Shown: positions 53,434 to 62,645, numbered from the stretch's first letter. The stretch: 64,000 nt of DNA from DATBGZ01 sp963803115 (GCA_963803115.1 CAWDLN010000002.1:1-64000); one strand, 5' to 3'. Notes: generated from the letters alone by a model not told the origin. Made by a program: numbers and translations.

Positions 53434-54785
53434 GACGTCCCGGCCTCCGCACCCGCGTCACTGTCGTATTCGCCGGCGGTGCGCTGGTTCTCTGTGCGTC
53501 GATGGCCACCATCTCATACGGACTCACGCGGGGAGCACTGCTCGCGGAACGGGAACGCACGGCCACCCGGACGACCTACTTCGACGCTACCGTGGTCCAA
53601 GCCGGCCTCGGAACCGATGGCGCCGACGTGGTCGAGGTCCTGGGTTCGCTCAATACCGGGCCACTTCGGCGTCCCGTCGTGTTCCGCGACGGTCAGCCGT
53701 ACGCGCGCAACGCGGATGTTGGATCGACGTCGGAGATTCCCGTCGAACTGCAGGATCTGGTCGAGCATGGCCAACCCGCCGTGCAGCGCGTGCGGACATC
53801 GACGGGCGCGGCGCTGATCTTCGGGATACCGCTCTCCAGGTCGACCCAGTTCTACGAGATCCATTCGCTCCGAGAACTTGAGCAGACGCTTCAGGTGATC
53901 GGTCTGGTGCTTGCTCTCGTTGCGGCCGGCACGACCATCGCCGGCGCCGGGCTTGGCTGGTACACCACGCGACGAGTCCTCCGTCCGCTCGCTTCCGTTG
54001 TGGCGGCGGCGCGGGGCATCGCGGGCGGGGATCTTACCGCCCGGCTCGACCCTGCTGCCGAGCCGGAACTCCAACAGCTGACCTCGTCGTTCAACCACAT
54101 GGTCGACCAGCTTTCCAAGCGCATGGAGCGCGACCGACGGTTTGCCGCCGACGTCAGCCATGAGCTGCGCTCTCCTCTGCAGACGTTGTCCGCGGCCGCC
54201 ACAGTACTGACGAATCGACGTTCGGGGTTGGACGAACGCAGTGCAATGGCCGCCGCGTTGGTCGCCGAGGAGGTAACCCGGTTCCAGAACCTCGTGACAG
54301 ACCTGCTCGAGATCGCACGCGGAGACCAGCCGCCCGATTGGTCTCTCGTCGACGTCGCTGACCTCGCTCGGCAGGCGTGCCAGGCCCGCGGCATCAGCGC
54401 GAACGTCGTCAGGGTTGACCCCGGCACTGCGACGACGTGGCGAATAGACCGCCGTCGATTCGATCAGATCGTCGGAAACCTGCTCGACAACGCAGAACGT
54501 CACGGAGGTGGAGCGATGACGATACGCCTTGGCCGTGCCGACGGAGTCCGATACGTCGAGGTCGACGACGAAGGGCCGGGAATCTTGCCCGAAGACCGCG
54601 CAACGATCTTCAATCCGTTCGTTCGTGGCCGAAGCGCACGCGCCCGCGGCGACAGCGACGGAGCCGGACTTGGGTTGGCCCTGGTTGCCCAACACGTTGA
54701 CACGCACGGCGGCTCGATAGCAGTCCTCGACCGGCCGGGCGGCGGCGCCCGATTCCGCGTCGAGCTACCTGAGGCCGCGACGTGA
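53430..54785 (+). CDS. HAMP sensor histidine kinase (MtrB/PhoR-like)
   Basis: 451 residues. Membrane helix 1 is VTVVFAGGALVLCASMATISYGL. An extracellular sensor domain of about 120 residues follows, then helix 2 (VIGLVLALVAAGTTIAGAGLGWYT) and HAMP (LRPLASVVAAARGIAGGDL). The H box is FAADVSHELRSPLQTL, the N box NLLDNAERHG, G1 VDDEGPGI and G2 GAGLGLALV. It overlaps genes on both sides by four bases. It may respond to the cell envelope, as MtrB does; that is analogy. Confidence 0.92.
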   Translation: MRRPGLRTRVTVVFAGGALVLCASMATISYGLTRGALLAERERTATRTTYFDATVVQAGLGTDGADVVEVLGSLNTGPLRRPVVFRDGQPYARNADVGSTSEIPVELQDLVEHGQPAVQRVRTSTGAALIFGIPLSRSTQFYEIHSLRELEQTLQVIGLVLALVAAGTTIAGAGLGWYTTRRVLRPLASVVAAARGIAGGDLTARLDPAAEPELQQLTSSFNHMVDQLSKRMERDRRFAADVSHELRSPLQTLSAAATVLTNRRSGLDERSAMAAALVAEEVTRFQNLVTDLLEIARGDQPPDWSLVDVADLARQACQARGISANVVRVDPGTATTWRIDRRRFDQIVGNLLDNAERHGGGAMTIRLGRADGVRYVEVDDEGPGILPEDRATIFNPFVRGRSARARGDSDGAGLGLALVAQHVDTHGGSIAVLDRPGGGARFRVELPEAAT

Positions 54786-55360
54786 CGCGGGGTGCAGCAC
54801 TCGCATGGGCCGTCTGTCTGGGCGTCCTTCTGAGCCTCGGCGGATGCGGGATTCCGCCCGACGAAGCGCCTCGGCCGGTGCAGGCGCCACCGGGCCCGTA
54901 CCAGGCCCTGGAGTCCGAGGCGCCCGAGGGCGGTCAGGCGGGATCATCGATCGAGACGCTGTGCCTGACTCAGGACGAATCGATCGTGTCTGTCGAGCGT
55001 CGCACAAATGGCGAGCCAGCGATCGACGCGCTGATGAGCGACCTGCTCGCCGGACCCACCGACGCTGAGAAAGCCAGCGGCCTTAGCAGCGCACTTCCGG
55101 GGACCGCCGTCATCGAAGGGGTAACGGTCGATAGCGGCGTAGCGGTCGTGGCCATCGGCACGGTGCCCGAGGGCACTGGCCGCAATGACGAGAGGCTCGC
55201 GTTCGGCCAGATGGTGTGCACTTTGGACGCCCGTGACGATGTCACTGGCGTTACGTTCGCCAACCAAGGCGAGCAGGTCCCGGTGCCCCGGGGCGATGGT
55301 TCACTGTCGAAAGGCCCGCTCACCACCACTGACTACGCACGGCTCCTAGCGACTCGGTAA
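54782..55360 (+). CDS. GerMN-domain lipoprotein
   Basis: 192 residues. The signal peptide ALAWAVCLGVLLSL ends in the lipobox LGGC (Cys about 20). Residues 75-180 are a GerMN domain (NGEPAIDALMSDLLAGPTDAEKASGLSSALPGTAVIEGVTVDSGVAVVAI), as in LpqB and GerM. It overlaps the kinase stop (GTGA). A full LpqB has an additional beta propeller, absent here. It probably modulates the kinase sensor outside the membrane, by analogy. Confidence 0.85.
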   Translation: MTRGAALAWAVCLGVLLSLGGCGIPPDEAPRPVQAPPGPYQALESEAPEGGQAGSSIETLCLTQDESIVSVERRTNGEPAIDALMSDLLAGPTDAEKASGLSSALPGTAVIEGVTVDSGVAVVAIGTVPEGTGRNDERLAFGQMVCTLDARDDVTGVTFANQGEQVPVPRGDGSLSKGPLTTTDYARLLATR

Positions 55361-55399
55361 CGACGAGATCCGTCATTGGCGACCGCTACGGACAGATCG

Positions 55400-55849
55400 C
55401 TACCGACCGTCCTCTCGCCGGACGCGCCGGACAAACACTGTCTGTAGGTTTGGCGCGATCCGAGCCAGCTCAAGGATGTCCTGCAGCGTGACAGGCGGAT
55501 CGATGATCGCGTCGACTCGTAGCCCGCGTCCGCGCAGCATCTCGCCCTCCAGCTCGGGCCTGCCGAGCACCGCGACGACGACGTGCGCAAGCAGGGGTTC
55601 GCCCCTAATCATCGAAATGAGCTCGAATCCGTCTACCTTGGGAAGCCTGAGGTGGAGCAAGACGAGCTGTGGTGCGACGCCCGGATCGCTCCTACCCACG
55701 CCGCGCAGGTAATCGGCGGCAACTTGGCCATCGCCCAGAACGGTTACCTGGTTGAGCAGTCTCTGTACCGCGAGAAACTCAAGCGCGAACGCGGCCTCGA
55801 CAGGGTCATCCTGGATCAGGACGATCTCCGCAAGCGGCAGGACCATCAT
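55400..55849 (-). CDS. Degenerate CheY-like receiver domain protein
   Basis: 149 residues from ATG 55849 (second ATG three bases on). The receiver fold is clear: EIVLIQDDPVEAAFALEFLAVQRL, QLVLLHLRLPKVDGFELISMIRGEPLLAHVVVAVL. The acidic pair is kept (QDD), but the phosphoacceptor Asp is His (LLHLRLP), the Ser/Thr is replaced (VVAVLGRP) and the Lys is missing (AIIDPPV). It is close to the Rcp1-like group that pairs with phytochrome-type kinases. Probably a phosphorylation-independent receiver. Convergent with the lipoprotein gene. Confidence 0.8.
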   Translation of the reverse strand: MMVLPLAEIVLIQDDPVEAAFALEFLAVQRLLNQVTVLGDGQVAADYLRGVGRSDPGVAPQLVLLHLRLPKVDGFELISMIRGEPLLAHVVVAVLGRPELEGEMLRGRGLRVDAIIDPPVTLQDILELARIAPNLQTVFVRRVRREDGR

Positions 55850-56376
55850 GCCGCTCCATGGAATCGTCGGGACGCCCTTCGGCGGGGCAGTCCGACGCCA
55901 TGTTCGAAGACCAACACCGGGTGTGGGGGAATGCGTGGCCGTCGAGGCCGTCCGAGGTAAGCATAGATTTCGATCGCTCTGATCGACACTTCCGGTACCT
56001 CCGCGTACCAGCCGGCGAGCGCCTCTGTCCCCACACAAGCTGGCGATCGATACTCGGCAAAAGCGCGCCGCCGTAACGACAACGGTGACGCTACATGCGC
56101 GTGCTCATGATCGTGCGCCCCGGCGAAGCGATGTCATGAGTTTGTCATGGTGCCGCCGACGTGTCGGCACATTCGCCGCCCGACGCGGAGCCGATATCGC
56201 CTGCGCTGCCGCCGAGGGGGTTTCTCGCGGCGCCATCGACTGCAATGGCTGCTAAACCCGTGACGGGGCTCCGTGACGAGACGCGGCGGCGCGTCAATCG
56301 CGTGTTATCCATCAAACTGTGATAGATGTAATGTAGTTTTTGGGTAACCCTCGGAAATGCCCGGAGACGGTGCAGA
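55850..56376. other. No gene recognised
   Basis: 527 bases between divergent genes; promoter region only as far as I can tell. Confidence 0.5.
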
Positions 56377-56826
56377 ATGGCGAAACGTATCCCGCGGTGG
56401 CTCGCGCGCGCACCGATAGCACTCTTCCGGCATCGACTGGGATGGCTGTTCGGCGGCAAGATTCTAATGCTGGAGCACAACGGACGTCGATCCGGCCAGC
56501 CCCGCCATGTGGTACTGGAGGTGGTCGATCGGGAACCTGGCTCACTATTCCTTGTGTCCGGATACGGCCGCACGTCACAGTGGCTACAGAACATCCTGGT
56601 GAACCCGAGGGTACGGGTGTGGGTCGGGCGAATCTATGGCGCTTCATCCTCCGCGACCCTCGTCTCCACCGCGGCCACTCGCGACCGGCTGGAACGCTAC
56701 CGCCGGCGAAATCCACGTGCGGCGGACGCTCTGGGGCGGATGCTCGACTTGCCCGATCTCACCGCGATGGTTCCTGGCGACGTCGCCGAACGGCTGCCCT
56801 TGGTCCATGTCCGCCTGGACAGCTAG
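56377..56826 (+). CDS. Nitroreductase/quinone reductase family protein (Ddn-like, F420-dependent)
   Basis: 149 residues. GGKILMLEHNGRRSGQPRHVVLEVVDREPGSLFLVSGYGRTSQWLQNILVNPRVRVWVG is the split beta-barrel of deazaflavin-dependent nitroreductases. GRxSGxxR and the Y/G-x-x-S-x-W-x-x-N-x-x-x-x-P segment contact F420. The family reduces quinones or nitroimidazoles with F420H2. It lies upstream of a MarR gene. F420 is an actinomycete marker cofactor. Confidence 0.9.
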   Translation: MAKRIPRWLARAPIALFRHRLGWLFGGKILMLEHNGRRSGQPRHVVLEVVDREPGSLFLVSGYGRTSQWLQNILVNPRVRVWVGRIYGASSSATLVSTAATRDRLERYRRRNPRAADALGRMLDLPDLTAMVPGDVAERLPLVHVRLDS

Positions 56827-56924
56827 CGCGATCGGCCGGGAACTACTACGCGACTCAACTACGTGCAGGACGCCACATGCTGTACGAGGGCTTGATTCCC
56901 GGGTTGCCGTGACGGTCGGCCATT

Positions 56925-57458
56925 ATGGTCGGCATGAACACGACTGCGCGAGTCAACAGCCGGGCACCGGTAGGCGACGTTGTCGATGAGCTGCTCGCCG
57001 TTTCTCGGATCCTGGTTGCGGCGGCCGCTCGGTCGGTCTCCGAACTCGGCGAGGATGTTACCCTCGCGCAGTATCGTGCGCTCGTGGCGTTGGCTACCAA
57101 TGGCCGCCAGCGAACGTCCGATCTCGCGGAAGAGCTGGGCGTGACGTCGTCCACTGCGACCCGCTTGTGCGATCGGCTCAGTCGCAAGGGACTTATTCGG
57201 CGGTTCCGCAGATCCGATGATCGGCGGGCGACCTGGCTCATCCTGACTGAGGACGGCCGAGTGTTGGTTGGTGAGGTCATGCGCCGTCGACGTAGCAGTA
57301 TCCAGCGACTGGCGCGAGCAATACCCGTAAGCGACCGCGCGTCTTTGGTCACAGGCCTCAGGGCATTTGTCGAGGCTGCGGGCGAGCCGTCCGAGCAGGA
57401 ATGGTGGCGACGCTGGCGGGCCGCGTCCAAGCCCGACCCGCTCACGGTGAGCGCGTGA
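56925..57458 (+). CDS. MarR-family transcriptional regulator
   Basis: 177 residues (or three fewer from ATG 56934). The winged HTH is LAQYRALVALATNGRQRTSDLAEELGVTSSTATRLCDRLSRKGLIRRFRRSDDRRATWLILTEDGRVL, with the DxRx wing. Flanking helices form the dimer. It may control the Ddn-like gene or the neighbouring, now broken, ABC transporter. Its 3' end overlaps the convergent transporter remnant. Confidence 0.9.
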   Translation: MVGMNTTARVNSRAPVGDVVDELLAVSRILVAAAARSVSELGEDVTLAQYRALVALATNGRQRTSDLAEELGVTSSTATRLCDRLSRKGLIRRFRRSDDRRATWLILTEDGRVLVGEVMRRRRSSIQRLARAIPVSDRASLVTGLRAFVEAAGEPSEQEWWRRWRAASKPDPLTVSA

Positions 57459-58310
57459 GCCGCGGCCTTGCATTTGGTCGTCTGGATGCCGGCGCCGAGC
57501 GGTGCATCGCTAGATCGCGCCGCTGGAGTAGCGGCACGCTCAACGCGGCGAGCACATCTGTGACGGCAAGTGGCAATGCCCAGCTGTGCCAGGTGAGGCC
57601 GTTGCGCAATGGGTCGTCTGCCAGCAGCCAATGCCACGGGTTGCCGGCACGGGTCGCGCCGATGACGCGTACCTGATGTGAGAGACCCTCGGCGACGTAT
57701 GCGGCGACGGCCAAGGCAGCTGCGTCGCTGATCGCGGCGGGGCGGTTCCCAGTAGCCGCTCCGATTGCGAATGCGATGGCGGCAAATGCTAGCGCCAGCA
57801 GGGCCGAGCCAACCGTGGCTCCGACGAGGCGCCCGATGGTGACGCCTGGCGTGAGCCCGTAGGGTCTGGCGATAGCGACGAGGATCACCGCGGACACCGC
57901 CGCCAATGCTCCCCAACAGGATCACGAGCCCTGCGAACCGGGCCAGCGCGTCCCGGCTGCGGCTGATCGGGTTGGCTACGAGCAGCTCGAACGTGCCCGC
58001 TGCCTCATCTCCGGCTACCGTCCAGGCTGCCGCCGCAATGCTCCGGGCAGATAGCCAACGCGCGCCGCGCAGGCAGATGTCGTGGTCCAGGGACCCGGAC
58101 AGGACGGGTGGCAGCACCGGCGGTCGGTCGCAGCGCACCCATGATCATGCGCATCGTCGTCGTCTTGCCGCGCCGTTAGGGCCAAGAAAGCCGACGATCT
58201 GGCCGGCCCCGACATCGAGGTCCAGCTGCGAAACAGCGGCAAGCCTGCCGAAATGCTTGTCAAGCCACGCAAGCGGATGGCCGGGCTCGGCTGCGCCGTC
58301 GTGACAACCC
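57442..58310 (-). pseudogene. ABC transporter (ATPase fused to permease by deletion), broken
   Basis: Reading the minus strand from 58310: LDKHFGRLAAVSQLDLDVGAGQIVGFLGPNG begins an ABC ATPase. One G is missing in Walker A (58170-58180), after which MRMIMGALRPTAG continues in another frame. About 230 residues later in the family the text is gone. The sequence enters an ABC-2 permease (AAWTVAGDEAAGTFELLVANPISRSRDALARFAGLVILL), another frameshift at about 57905, then SAVILVAIARPYGLTPGVTIGRLVGATVGSALLALAF to a normal-looking end. Dead by one deletion and two indels. Confidence 0.78.
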
Positions 58311-58446
58311 TCCCGCCTGCACGGCCTATGATTGTATCCCTACAACTATTGTCGACCTGCAGGCTACTGGCGGAACGCGAGCGGTGCTAGCACCTGCTGG
58401 GCCGCCACCGACGCTGGGGGTGACCTGTCCACTCCGCGTGCGATGT

Positions 58447-58490
58447 CTACGGATCAGAAGGTTGGGGGTTCGAATCCCTTCGGGCGCGCA
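58447..58490 (+). other. tRNA-Arg (ACG) 3' fragment, likely attachment-site remnant
   Basis: CTACGGATCAGAAGGT is the anticodon arm half with anticodon ACG and the variable region. GGGGGTTCGAATCCCTT is the T arm, and CGGGCGCGC the acceptor 3' strand. The D arm and 5' acceptor strand do not precede it. It marks the distal end of a second, unrelated integration event. Confidence 0.78.
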
Positions 58491-58712
58491 AGGATCTACC
58501 TTCCCAAACGTCCTCACGGCGATTGGGCCCTTTCTACTTCTGGGTCCGAACTGGGTCCGCTGGCGTCAGCCGTCGGCGTTTCGTCGCTTCAGATCCTCTG
58601 ATCCGACCTGCCCGTTGGCCGAATGGCGTTCGCGCTTATCGCTGTGGCTTCGCCCCAACTGCCATCGAGCCGGCGACACCGGCAAATGCCGTCGAGCTCG
58701 CCTGGAGGGTAT

Positions 58713-58760
58713 TTGACAACGCGCTGAACGCATGTTTAGAATGCTGAACATGCGTTCAGC
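58713..58760. promoter_or_regulatory. TetR-ABC operon promoter and 14-bp inverted-repeat operator
   Basis: TTGACA at 58713-58718 and TAGAAT at 58737-58742 with an 18-base spacer form a good sigma-70-type promoter. GCTGAACGCATGTT (58723-58736) and its exact complement AACATGCGTTCAGC (58747-58760) flank the -10. Transcription would begin at about 58749-58750, that is at the ATG. Confidence 0.85.
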
Positions 58761-59388
58761 CACTGACGATGGCGACCTTACCGGCAGGGCCAACATCCGC
58801 AACGCTGCGCTGCGCCTGTTCGCCGAGCGGGGGCACGATGCCGTCACGGTGCGGGAGATCGCCGCGACGGCCGGGGTCTCACCCGCGCTTGTCGTGCATC
58901 ACTTCGGCAGCAAGGACGGGCTGCGGGCAGCCGTGGACAGCTACGCCGCGCAGGCGTTCGACGCGCTCTTCTCCATGGACGAGCGGGAGCTGGCCGAGGC
59001 GATGACCGGGGACAGCGGGGCGTCTGTCGCCGAGATGTTCGCTCGTGCCTTCCCGCACGGGTCGCCGTTGCCCGCGTACCTGCGCCGCCTTCTGCTCGTC
59101 AACGATCCGGCGGGCGCGGCGTTGTTCGGCCGCTGGTACGCCCTCACTCGCCGGCTGCTCGACTCCATGACCGAGATCGGCGCCGCCCAACCGGCTGAGG
59201 ACCCTGCGGTCCGGGCGGCGTTCCTTCTGGTCAACGACCTCGCGCTGCTCCTGCTGCGCAACCAGATCGCCGCTGCGATCGGGGTCGACCCGCTCACGCC
59301 CGAGGGCATTGCCCGATGGGCCAGAGAAGCCACCGCCGTCTATACGAAGGGCGCGTTCCTGACCGCGCCCGGGAAGGAACCCTCGTGA
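58750..59388 (+). CDS. TetR-family autoregulator of ABC exporter
   Basis: 212 residues from ATG 58750, chosen because the promoter puts the transcript start there (leaderless). Two earlier in-frame ATGs fall within the promoter. The HTH is IRNAALRLFAERGHDAVTVREIAATAGVSPALVVHHFGSKDGLRAAV. The helical ligand domain follows. The operator palindrome covers its promoter and own first codons, so it represses its own operon with the ABC transporter. The stop overlaps the ATPase GTG. Confidence 0.92.
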   Translation: MRSATDDGDLTGRANIRNAALRLFAERGHDAVTVREIAATAGVSPALVVHHFGSKDGLRAAVDSYAAQAFDALFSMDERELAEAMTGDSGASVAEMFARAFPHGSPLPAYLRRLLLVNDPAGAALFGRWYALTRRLLDSMTEIGAAQPAEDPAVRAAFLLVNDLALLLLRNQIAAAIGVDPLTPEGIARWAREATAVYTKGAFLTAPGKEPS

Positions 59389-60335
59389 GTCAGCCCACCC
59401 CTGTCATACACACCCAGAACCTCACCAAGGCGTTCGGAAAGGTCCGCGCGCTCGACGGCCTGGACCTCACCGTACAGCCGGGCGAGGTTCATGGCTTCCT
59501 CGGTCCCAATGGGGCGGGCAAGTCCACCACCATCCGCATCTTGCTCGGGCTGATGCGGGCCACGGGCGGTCACGTCGAACTGTTTGGCGCCGACCCCTGG
59601 CGGGAGGCTGCGAGCCTCCACGGGCGCTTGGCCTACGTCGCTGGGGACGTCGCGCTGTGGCCGGGCTTGACCGGCGGCCAGTGCCTCGACGTGATCGGTG
59701 CGACGCACGGCGGGGTCGACGAGCAGCGCCGGAAACACTTGATCGAACGCTTCGAACTCGACCCGACGAAACGGATCCGGGATTACTCCAAGGGCAACCG
59801 TCAGAAGGTTGCCCTCGTCGCTGCGCTGGCCGCCGAGGCGGAACTGCTCATCCTCGACGAGCCCACGTCCGGACTCGATCCGCTGATGGAGCAGGCATTC
59901 CAGCAGTGCGTGCGCGAGAGACGGGTGGACGGCGTCACTGTCCTGCTCTCCAGCCACATCCTCGGCGAGGTTGAAGCGCTGGCCGACCGGGTGAGCATCA
60001 TTCGCCGTGGCCGCACTGTCACCACCGGCAGCCTCGCCGACCTGCGCCGCCACACTCGAACCTCGGTGCACGCCGTCACCGTCGAGGAACCCGAAGACCT
60101 GGCCCACGCTGACGGGGTGGCCGACTGCGCCTGCGAACGGCTGGACGGGCAGTTCGACACCAGGTTCACGATCGATGCCGATCACCTCGACGCGATGATC
60201 GGCAGGCTGCACGCCGCACGGATCCATACGCTAACCGTCACCCCGCCGAGCCTCGATGCGCTGTTTTTGCGCACCTACGGGGAGGGCCTTAACGTCCATG
60301 AGATCGGCGAAACGCTTAGCGAGGCCGAGCGATGA
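59385..60335 (+). CDS. ABC transporter ATP-binding protein (drug-export type)
   Basis: 316 residues from GTG 59385 with GGAAGGAA upstream. Walker A is FLGPNGAGKSTT, signature DYSKGNRQKVALVAAL (YSKGN), Walker B LLILDEPTSGLDP and the switch His in SSHILGEVE. The C-terminal 80 residues are the regulatory tail of the DrrA-like family. Coupled by four-base overlaps to TetR before and the permease after. Confidence 0.92.
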   Translation: MSQPTPVIHTQNLTKAFGKVRALDGLDLTVQPGEVHGFLGPNGAGKSTTIRILLGLMRATGGHVELFGADPWREAASLHGRLAYVAGDVALWPGLTGGQCLDVIGATHGGVDEQRRKHLIERFELDPTKRIRDYSKGNRQKVALVAALAAEAELLILDEPTSGLDPLMEQAFQQCVRERRVDGVTVLLSSHILGEVEALADRVSIIRRGRTVTTGSLADLRRHTRTSVHAVTVEEPEDLAHADGVADCACERLDGQFDTRFTIDADHLDAMIGRLHAARIHTLTVTPPSLDALFLRTYGEGLNVHEIGETLSEAER

Positions 60336-61942
60336 GCGCCCAATACGGAGATGCGAGTCCAGCCCGGCGCGGTCTGGGCACGATGGTCGGCATCGTCTGG
60401 CGGACCCGCCGCCGCGGCATCCTGATCTGGGTGCTCGCCCTCGCCGCGGGCATGATCGGGACAGCCGCGGCGGTCGCTGGCCTCTACGACACGCAGGCCA
60501 AGATCCACACCTATGCTGAGGCGGTCACCTCCGGCAGCGCGCTGGCCGCGATCAACGGCCACGTCGAGGGTATCGACAGCCTGGGTGGGGTGATCCAGGA
60601 TGAGTTCGGGTTCCTGGCCTCGTTCCTGCTCCCGCTGCTGGGCATCGGCCTGGTCGCCGGGTCGACACGACGGGAGGAGGAGTCGGGCCGGCTCGAGACG
60701 ATCCTCGGCGGTCGGATCGCTCGGCACCAGCCGGTTCTGGCCGCGCTCACCGTGGCGACCGCGGCGATCGTCGTCACGTCGGTCCTGTTCGCCGCCGGCC
60801 TGGCCCTCGCGGGGGTCCCGGCGTCCGGCGCGATCCTCTACAGCGCGGCACTCGGCGCGCTGGCCTTCGTGTTCGCCGGGATCGCGGCTCTGCTGGCGCA
60901 ACTCGTGCTGCACGCCCGCGGCGTCTACACGTGGAGCCTCATGGTGCTGGCGGCGACATACGTCCTGCGCGGGGTCGGCGACACGACCACGCACTGGTTG
61001 GCCTGGCTGTCGCCGCTGGGATGGGCGGAGAAGACAGCGCCGTTCGGGGACCAGCGGTGGTGGCTGCTCGCCGTCCCGGCCGTTGCCGGCATAGCCTCGG
61101 GCGGCGCGGCCGTGTGGTTGGCGGCTAACCGCGACGTCGGTAGCGCCCTGCTGCGTGGCGGCGTGGGTCCGGCCCGAGCGACCAGTCTGCGGCGCCGGCC
61201 GATCGGCTTCGCGGTCTGGCTGCACCGCCCAGCGACGGCGGGCTGGCTGGCCGGCGGGATCCTGCTCACCGGGATGATGGGCGCGCTGGCCCGACAATTT
61301 CTCGACGCGCTGGCCGGCAATTCCGCGCTGGGCGACGCCATGGGGATCAGCGGCGGCCGGCCGTTGGACGGCTTCATCGCCGCGACGCAGCTCTACCTTG
61401 CCGTCATCGGCGCGGGGTACGTCATCCAGGCCATCGGCACCCTGCGGGCCGAGGAGGCCGAGGGCCGCCTGGAGACCCGGCTCGCCGAGACGCTCTCCCG
61501 GGCCCGCTGGCTGGCCGCCCACGGTGCCGTCATCGCGGCCGGGCTGGTGCTCATCGTCGCCGGCTCGTCGGCGGTCCTCGCGCTGTCGACCGCCTCGTCG
61601 GTCGGAAACCCCGACGAGATCGGCGCCGTGATGCGGGCCGGCCTGGAATATCTGCCGGCGGAACTGGTGTTCGCCGGCCTCGCCCTGGCCGTGTTCGGCC
61701 TATGGCCGCGCGGCTACGGACTCACCTGGGCGGCGTACGCCGTGGCGACCTTCATCGCTTTCCTCGGCCCAGGCCTGAAGCTCGCACCGTGGGCGCTCGA
61801 CCTCGCTCCCACCACACATGTGGGGAACCCGCCGCTGGCAACGGTCGACGCCGGCAATCTGGTCGCGCTGGCTGTCATCGCCATCGGGCTCACGCTGGTC
61901 GGGTTCATCGCCTTCCGGCGTCGGGACATACCGCGCGCCTAG
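60332..61942 (+). CDS. ABC-2 exporter permease (polyketide-antibiotic exporter type)
   Basis: 536 residues with 12 membrane helices in two homologous halves: SFLLPLLGIGLVAGSTRREEESGRLETILGG in the first, VIGAGYVIQAIGTLRAEEAEGRLETRLAETLSRARWL in the second. The duplicated (E-E-x-G-R-L-E-T) coupling helices mark the large single-chain permeases annotated as exporters of polyketide antibiotics. With the ATPase and TetR it forms a complete ligand-inducible efflux operon. Confidence 0.9.
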   Translation: MSAQYGDASPARRGLGTMVGIVWRTRRRGILIWVLALAAGMIGTAAAVAGLYDTQAKIHTYAEAVTSGSALAAINGHVEGIDSLGGVIQDEFGFLASFLLPLLGIGLVAGSTRREEESGRLETILGGRIARHQPVLAALTVATAAIVVTSVLFAAGLALAGVPASGAILYSAALGALAFVFAGIAALLAQLVLHARGVYTWSLMVLAATYVLRGVGDTTTHWLAWLSPLGWAEKTAPFGDQRWWLLAVPAVAGIASGGAAVWLAANRDVGSALLRGGVGPARATSLRRRPIGFAVWLHRPATAGWLAGGILLTGMMGALARQFLDALAGNSALGDAMGISGGRPLDGFIAATQLYLAVIGAGYVIQAIGTLRAEEAEGRLETRLAETLSRARWLAAHGAVIAAGLVLIVAGSSAVLALSTASSVGNPDEIGAVMRAGLEYLPAELVFAGLALAVFGLWPRGYGLTWAAYAVATFIAFLGPGLKLAPWALDLAPTTHVGNPPLATVDAGNLVALAVIAIGLTLVGFIAFRRRDIPRA

Positions 61943-61946
61943 CCTG

Positions 61947-61970
61947 AAAGGCAAACGCCAGGGCGCCTTT
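61947..61970 (+). terminator. Weak hairpin after ABC operon
   Basis: AAAGGC (61947-61952) and GCCTTT (61965-61970), followed by GTTGTTG. The T run is poor, so this is a tentative terminator. Confidence 0.4.
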
Positions 61971-62645
61971 GTTGTTGAGGCGAAGCTTACTATCCACAGT
62001 GGATGGACGGGAGACCTTCCCCGGGAGTCAGTCGAGCGGCGTAGCCGCCAACGCAAGGCGCCCCGCCTCTCAGGCGGAGGCGGGTCGCGTCATCCGTCTG
62101 TCACCGGGATCCAGTCGACGGATCTCCGCCCAGTCCTCCACGGTCAGAACTCCTGATGCTCAGGAGGGGTCAAACTTCAAGCGGGACCACGGGGTTATTT
62201 TCAGCCGGAGCCGACAGCGAATCCCACCGATCGTGTGTAGGTCTGCAATCGTTGGTCGACGCCTGGCATGTGCTCCGTCGAGCATGGTCGCTGCCGACAG
62301 GCACGTTACCTGTGGCGCAACCCAATCGGTCGCCCGGCTTTGCCTTGTCACGGACCTGTCACATCGGTGCCAACGTTCCGCCACATTGGGCAACGAATCT
62401 CACTGTGCCGGCGACGATTGGAGGGTTCGCGTGCAAACGACTCTCGACGCTGGGGAGGCAAGGGGGAATTGGGCGACCACCGTACCTGCGATGGATAGTC
62501 CCTCGTCGCGCCAGGTTGGCCGGCTGGAACGGGTTCTCCGAGTCTGCGGGGGCGTTCAGGGGCAGCACGGTCGCCCGTCGTTACGAGACACCACGTCGGC
62601 GTTTCCCCAACCAATCTCGAACCGCCGTCCTCGGCGGCTGCGCCC
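61971..62645. other. No gene recognised
   Basis: 675 bases between the exporter operon and the GT20-like gene; short frames only. Confidence 0.5.

Noticed and set aside
58326..58517. 63-codon minus frame containing PEGIRTPNLLIRR
   Set aside because: Also a false translation of a tRNA 3' half.
60275..61522. 415-codon minus-strand frame
   Set aside because: Shadow of the ABC permease, which has clear membrane helices and overlaps its partner genes.
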